A program made the translations under genes and the position numbers. Below are positions 61,136-64,000 of a stretch of DNA of 64,000 bases, piece after piece. The first letter of the stretch is position 1; the number at the start of each line of letters is the position of its first letter. The DNA comes from Actinomycetota bacterium (GTDB taxonomy: Bacteria > Actinomycetota > Acidimicrobiia > IMCC26256 > PALSA-610). The stretch spans positions 1 to 64,000 of the forward strand of contig PLBO01000135.1 of assembly GCA_003134555.1 (NCBI GenBank). Reading direction: 5' to 3'. The notes under the pieces are model-generated. The model saw nothing but the letters and a program-made list of their open reading frames with translations. It did no database searches and was not told the origin of the DNA.

Positions 61136-61996
61136 CTATCCGCCGTCGCGATCAACGGATTCCACGCGTCGGCGGGCTGCCTCCGTGGTCAGGTCGTCAA
61201 TAGATCCGTGAAGAGCGCGTTCAAGCGACTGCTCGGGGCCATGGCCGTGGAGCTCGGGACACAGATAACTACCCCGCTCCCGTTCGCCTTTGTCGGGTTC
61301 GACTGCCAGTGGATTAGCGCGGGCCCAGGCATCATCGCGCACCGCCGTAACCTGCCAGGACACACGCTGTCCTGGGACACCACCGGCGATGCGGAACCGT
61401 CCCTCGGAAATCTCGTCGGCGACGTGTAGTTCCGGTGACGCACTCCCAAGAGACGTCAGCTGGTAGCGGTAGTCCACGTTGAGAGCAGCGAACCAGTCCG
61501 GTAGCACCAACACCGCCGAGCCACTGTCATCGACCTCGACGACGCCGTCATAGATGTTCTTTCGTTCGGGCGACTCAACGAAGGAGTGCACGAGATACTT
61601 CTCACCGGGTGCGAGCGGGTGGTCGATCTTGAACCCACCGCCGAGCTTGTCAAGGTTGCCTCCGACATGCACGTCCCCGTGGAACCAGTGCCCGTAAACT
61701 GATGCCAAATAGGCTGCGTGATCATTGTTCGGATTGGTCGCAAGAACGCCGGCGTTCCCGCCGTTGCCAACGACGCCGAACTTGTACGCGAACGACACAC
61801 CCCATACACCATTGCCATTGAAGCTGAGACCAGCGACACCGACATCGAAACTACTAATCGCGCCGACAGCCCAATCGGACCGGCTCGTTCCGAAGACGCC
61901 GATGCCGCTTTGCGAATCGCCCCACACTGCATACGGGATGCCCTGCAACGTGTTTCCACTCGCCTGACCGTTGGTGTCGGTCTGATGTTCGGCCAT
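61136..61996 (-). CDS. Fibre-like protein with conserved C-terminal domain
   Basis: 286 residues from MAEHQTDTNGQASG, GGGAGGG upstream; the track start is longer. The N-terminal third has repeated glycine-rich turns (GIGVFGTSRSDWAVGAISSF, DVGVAGLSFNGNGVWGVSFA) as in trimeric fibres. VYGHWFHGDVHVGGNLDKLG leads to a widely conserved block: GGFKIDHPLAPGEKYLVHSF, VESPERKNIYDG, VLPDWFAALNVDYRYQLTSL, RFRIAGGVPGQRVSWQVTAV. This block is common in uncharacterised tail-fibre-like or matrix-like bacterial proteins. No signal peptide. Role unknown; probably multimeric. Confidence 0.75.
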   Translation of the reverse strand: MAEHQTDTNGQASGNTLQGIPYAVWGDSQSGIGVFGTSRSDWAVGAISSFDVGVAGLSFNGNGVWGVSFAYKFGVVGNGGNAGVLATNPNNDHAAYLASVYGHWFHGDVHVGGNLDKLGGGFKIDHPLAPGEKYLVHSFVESPERKNIYDGVVEVDDSGSAVLVLPDWFAALNVDYRYQLTSLGSASPELHVADEISEGRFRIAGGVPGQRVSWQVTAVRDDAWARANPLAVEPDKGERERGSYLCPELHGHGPEQSLERALHGSIDDLTTEAARRRVESVDRDGG

Positions 61997-62684
61997 ATTC
62001 GGACCCTCCCGCCGCGTTGCGCGAACTTCTATTCCGACTTGCATCCCCCGAACAAGTCCGAGGACGCCCACTCCTCACGACGCGCCGCTGCGGATACTCG
62101 GCTCGCCATTCGGCCAATACCGTCGCGATCGCGGTGACCGCAGCACGGCCTCGCGCGCTCGATCCGGCGCCCACTCCCCGCTCACCCTTGGCCCTTCGAA
62201 AGGCTCTAACCCGCCTGCCAACGATGCCCGGCCCGGGCACCCGGTAGACCCTCCGCTTGCGGTCTACGCCGCGGGTCAACACCTGTCAACGAGATTCTTG
62301 CACGGCACACCAAAGACCCACCTACCACACGCAACACTGTTCAGCCCTCAATGAGGCGGCGAACGCTCGCCTCCATTGCGGTCCCCGATCGTTCGAGCGC
62401 ATCCCCGTTGCGGATAGTCCGCAGTCGCCGCTGGACGACAGAGTTGCGTAGGTGATCTCTTCAGAGCATGCGGTCGGATGCGATATCGGGGCCGACGGAA
62501 GCCGGATTCGTTAAGCGCGACGGATCAACGGTCGTGTCGAAGATCGAGCGAGCCCGGCAGCGATAGGGGACGTGAACCGAACCGTCATGACTGCAGTTCG
62601 TTGACTTGATTATTGTGCTCGACGAAATCCCGTGTTAAGCCAGTGCCCGAGGCACGAACGGGTGCTCGGGCTTTAGGGGATCGC
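61997..62684. other. Long intergenic stretch, nothing convincing
   Basis: Divergent promoters for the fibre-like gene and the membrane-protein gene must lie here. Track ORFs are Arg/Pro-rich shadows. No tRNA, repeat or terminator could be supported. Confidence 0.3.
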
Positions 62685-63626
62685 ATGCGGGGACGATCGG
62701 CGTTTCGCATTGGCTTCTTCGTCGCGTTCACGGTTGCGCTGACGATAGGAGTCCTGGCATGTCTCCAAGTCGCCGCTGGCGCGGCGACGACGACGTGCGG
62801 ACAGACGGCTGCTGGTTCCACGACTGTGGCGCGCGCGGCAATGACGGCGGCGCCCGCGTCGGCAACGACGGATCTGGGCAACGACGGCGGCGGGGACCGA
62901 CAGGTTTCCTTCGACGTCTCCACCGACGGGCAGTGCGCGCTACCGTCGAACGTGCCGGTCGCGGTCGGCATTCTGGCGGGGAAGTTCAACGATCTCGACA
63001 GCCAAGCAGCGGTCACCACGAGCGCGACCGTGGACGGCAATCTCGTCCACGTCGTCGTCACGATCCATCGAGCGAAGGTACCGGCCGGCAGCTATACCGG
63101 GACGGTTCGGATCGGTGACGGCACGATCGGCGCGACCACCGCCCAGCTCACCGTGACGCGCCAGGCCCCACTCTTTTGGGTACCGCTACTCCTCGGCATC
63201 ATCGCCATGATCGGCGGCATCGTGTTGGCCGGAATGCGCCGACTCTACGAGGACGGCGCGAAGACCCCGACCCCGGTGGCCAACGCGCGTGCGAAATCGA
63301 AGGCGAATCAAGACGCGGCCGCGAACGTCAGCGTTGCGAAGAAGTTCGGTGCGTCGACGTGGCGGTCGCTACTGGCAGTCTTGTTGCCGATCGAGGCCGC
63401 GATCCGGGTGGGCTCGCACCTCGTCGCGAACGCGTTTTCGGCCCAACATGCTTGGCCGGTGCTGGTCGGCCTCGGCGCCGCCATTACCGCGTTCGTTGCG
63501 ACGTATTCGAATGACTCGAGTTGGGCGTTCAGTCTTCCGGCTCTGGTCGGGCTGCTAAGCAAGGTCGGTGGCGCGGCCCTCGCGGCCTCATTCGCCACCT
63601 GGCAGGCAGCCGACCACGCGGCCTGA
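62685..63626 (+). CDS. Multi-pass membrane protein, intact member of the 18-kb family
   Basis: 313 residues from MRGRSAFRIGFFVAFTVALT, AGGGGA upstream. TM1 at about 8-30; an extracytoplasmic Cys-containing domain (residues 35-165: TTTCGQTAAGSTTVAR, VSFDVSTDGQCALPSNVPVA, GNLVHVVVTIHRAKVPAGSY); TM2 FWVPLLLGIIAMIGGIVLAG; a cytoplasmic helix; then TM3-TM5 with LLAVLLPIEAAIRVG, WPVLVGLGAAITAFVATYSN and LVGLLSKVGGAALAASFATW. Organisation parallels 17843-19397, and its last 50 residues match the scrap at 43386. Function unknown; the kelch-like gene follows 65 bp downstream on the same strand. Confidence 0.7.
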   Translation: MRGRSAFRIGFFVAFTVALTIGVLACLQVAAGAATTTCGQTAAGSTTVARAAMTAAPASATTDLGNDGGGDRQVSFDVSTDGQCALPSNVPVAVGILAGKFNDLDSQAAVTTSATVDGNLVHVVVTIHRAKVPAGSYTGTVRIGDGTIGATTAQLTVTRQAPLFWVPLLLGIIAMIGGIVLAGMRRLYEDGAKTPTPVANARAKSKANQDAAANVSVAKKFGASTWRSLLAVLLPIEAAIRVGSHLVANAFSAQHAWPVLVGLGAAITAFVATYSNDSSWAFSLPALVGLLSKVGGAALAASFATWQAADHAA

Positions 63627-63691
63627 GCAAGAGGCTTCGACACCGACACGATTCTCGCCACCTCTGCACATGCTGAAAATGGGAGTGACGA

Positions 63692-64000
63692 ATGACGGGG
63701 ACCTGGGCGTCGCTGACGAACCAACCGACGTTCGCGGCCAGTACATCGTTTCTCTTGACCGACGGCCGCCTCATGGTCCAAGCGCAGGACTCGAACCGAT
63801 GGTGGGCGCTCGTACCTGACGCAACCGGCGACTACCACCAAGGCACGTGGCAGTCGTTGGCACCATCGGCGCACGGTCGCATGTATTACGCCTCGGCGGT
63901 GCTTGCTGACGGGCGGGTACTGATCGCCGGCGGCGAGTTCAGCGACGCCGGATCGGATTTCGACAATGCAGAGATCTACGACCCGTTCGTCGATACCTGG
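63692..64000 (+). CDS. Kelch-like repeat protein, partial (runs off the window)
   Basis: Not in the track because it has no stop. ATG with GGGAG 7 nt upstream reads MTGTWASLTNQPTFAASTSF, LLTDGRLMVQ, WWALVPDATGDYHQGTWQSL, then RMYYASAVLADGRVLIAGGE and NAEIYDPFVDTW. These are kelch/galactose-oxidase-type blades (LxDGRVLxxGG...xxxxYDPxxxxW). 103 codons visible, no signal peptide. Confidence 0.8.
   Translation, partial: MTGTWASLTNQPTFAASTSFLLTDGRLMVQAQDSNRWWALVPDATGDYHQGTWQSLAPSAHGRMYYASAVLADGRVLIAGGEFSDAGSDFDNAEIYDPFVDTW

Noticed and set aside
1-64000. CRISPR array
   Set aside because: No series of direct repeats with regular spacers and no Cas-like protein was seen.

Overview
The window is high-GC DNA with many GTG starts. 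It carries families frequent in Actinomycetota (neocarzinostatin-like fold, ANTAR remnants, ArdC-like peptidase, lipoproteins, Lys/Ala-rich histone-like protein). I read it as an accessory region of an actinobacterium, probably of a little-sampled lineage. Secreted and membrane proteins, insertion-sequence debris and pseudogenes dominate; there is almost no housekeeping content apart from one odd initiator-like tRNA.

Layout. 0-6 kb: ArdC-like metallopeptidase with a clear terminator, histone-like protein, initiator-like tRNA, IS30 and ANTAR remnants, a two-gene secreted/membrane operon, a small protein plus Cys-rich protein pair, and an IS3 scrap. 6-20 kb: HEGWH protein with a HEAT-like protein, ISL3 remnant, large exported protein, broken cyclase, glycosyltransferase, an HNH-like/membrane-TIG/phosphoesterase locus cut by an IS3 end, and a frameshifted membrane protein. 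20-28 kb: a 2,410-residue RHS/YD polymorphic toxin with a candidate immunity gene. 28-33 kb: orphan gene, IS21, and truncated DyP peroxidase and OLD-like ATPase butted together.

33-43 kb is the most interesting part. A minus-strand run of eleven tightly packed genes (42878 to 36023) encodes, in order: MauE/DoxX-like membrane protein, MauD-like CxxC protein, TAT-exported protein with ten cysteines in its mature part, polytopic membrane protein, small dimeric-barrel-like protein, 95-residue protein, lipoprotein, acyl carrier protein, GNAT acyltransferase, ring-hydroxylase-like protein that keeps its mononuclear iron site but lacks Rieske ligands, and AMP-forming ligase. Convergent to it is an amidase, followed by a membrane-anchored esterase with a neocarzinostatin-like domain. 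I infer an ACP-dependent acylation/oxidation pathway linked to making or modifying a disulfide-rich exported protein. At 54 kb a GNAT-ACP fusion gene supports the GNAT/ACP partnership independently.

43-51 kb is an IS graveyard: truncated ISL3, an IS630-IstB in-frame chimera, and an IS3 element inserted into the 3' end of an ISL3 transposase with a reconstructable 3-bp target duplication. 51-64 kb holds lipoproteins, small membrane proteins, the GNAT-ACP fusion, a polytopic membrane protein, nested IS3/IS30 remnants, a 163-bp element with IS6-like ends, a fibre-like protein, an intact relative of the broken 18-kb membrane protein, and the start of a kelch-like protein running off the window.
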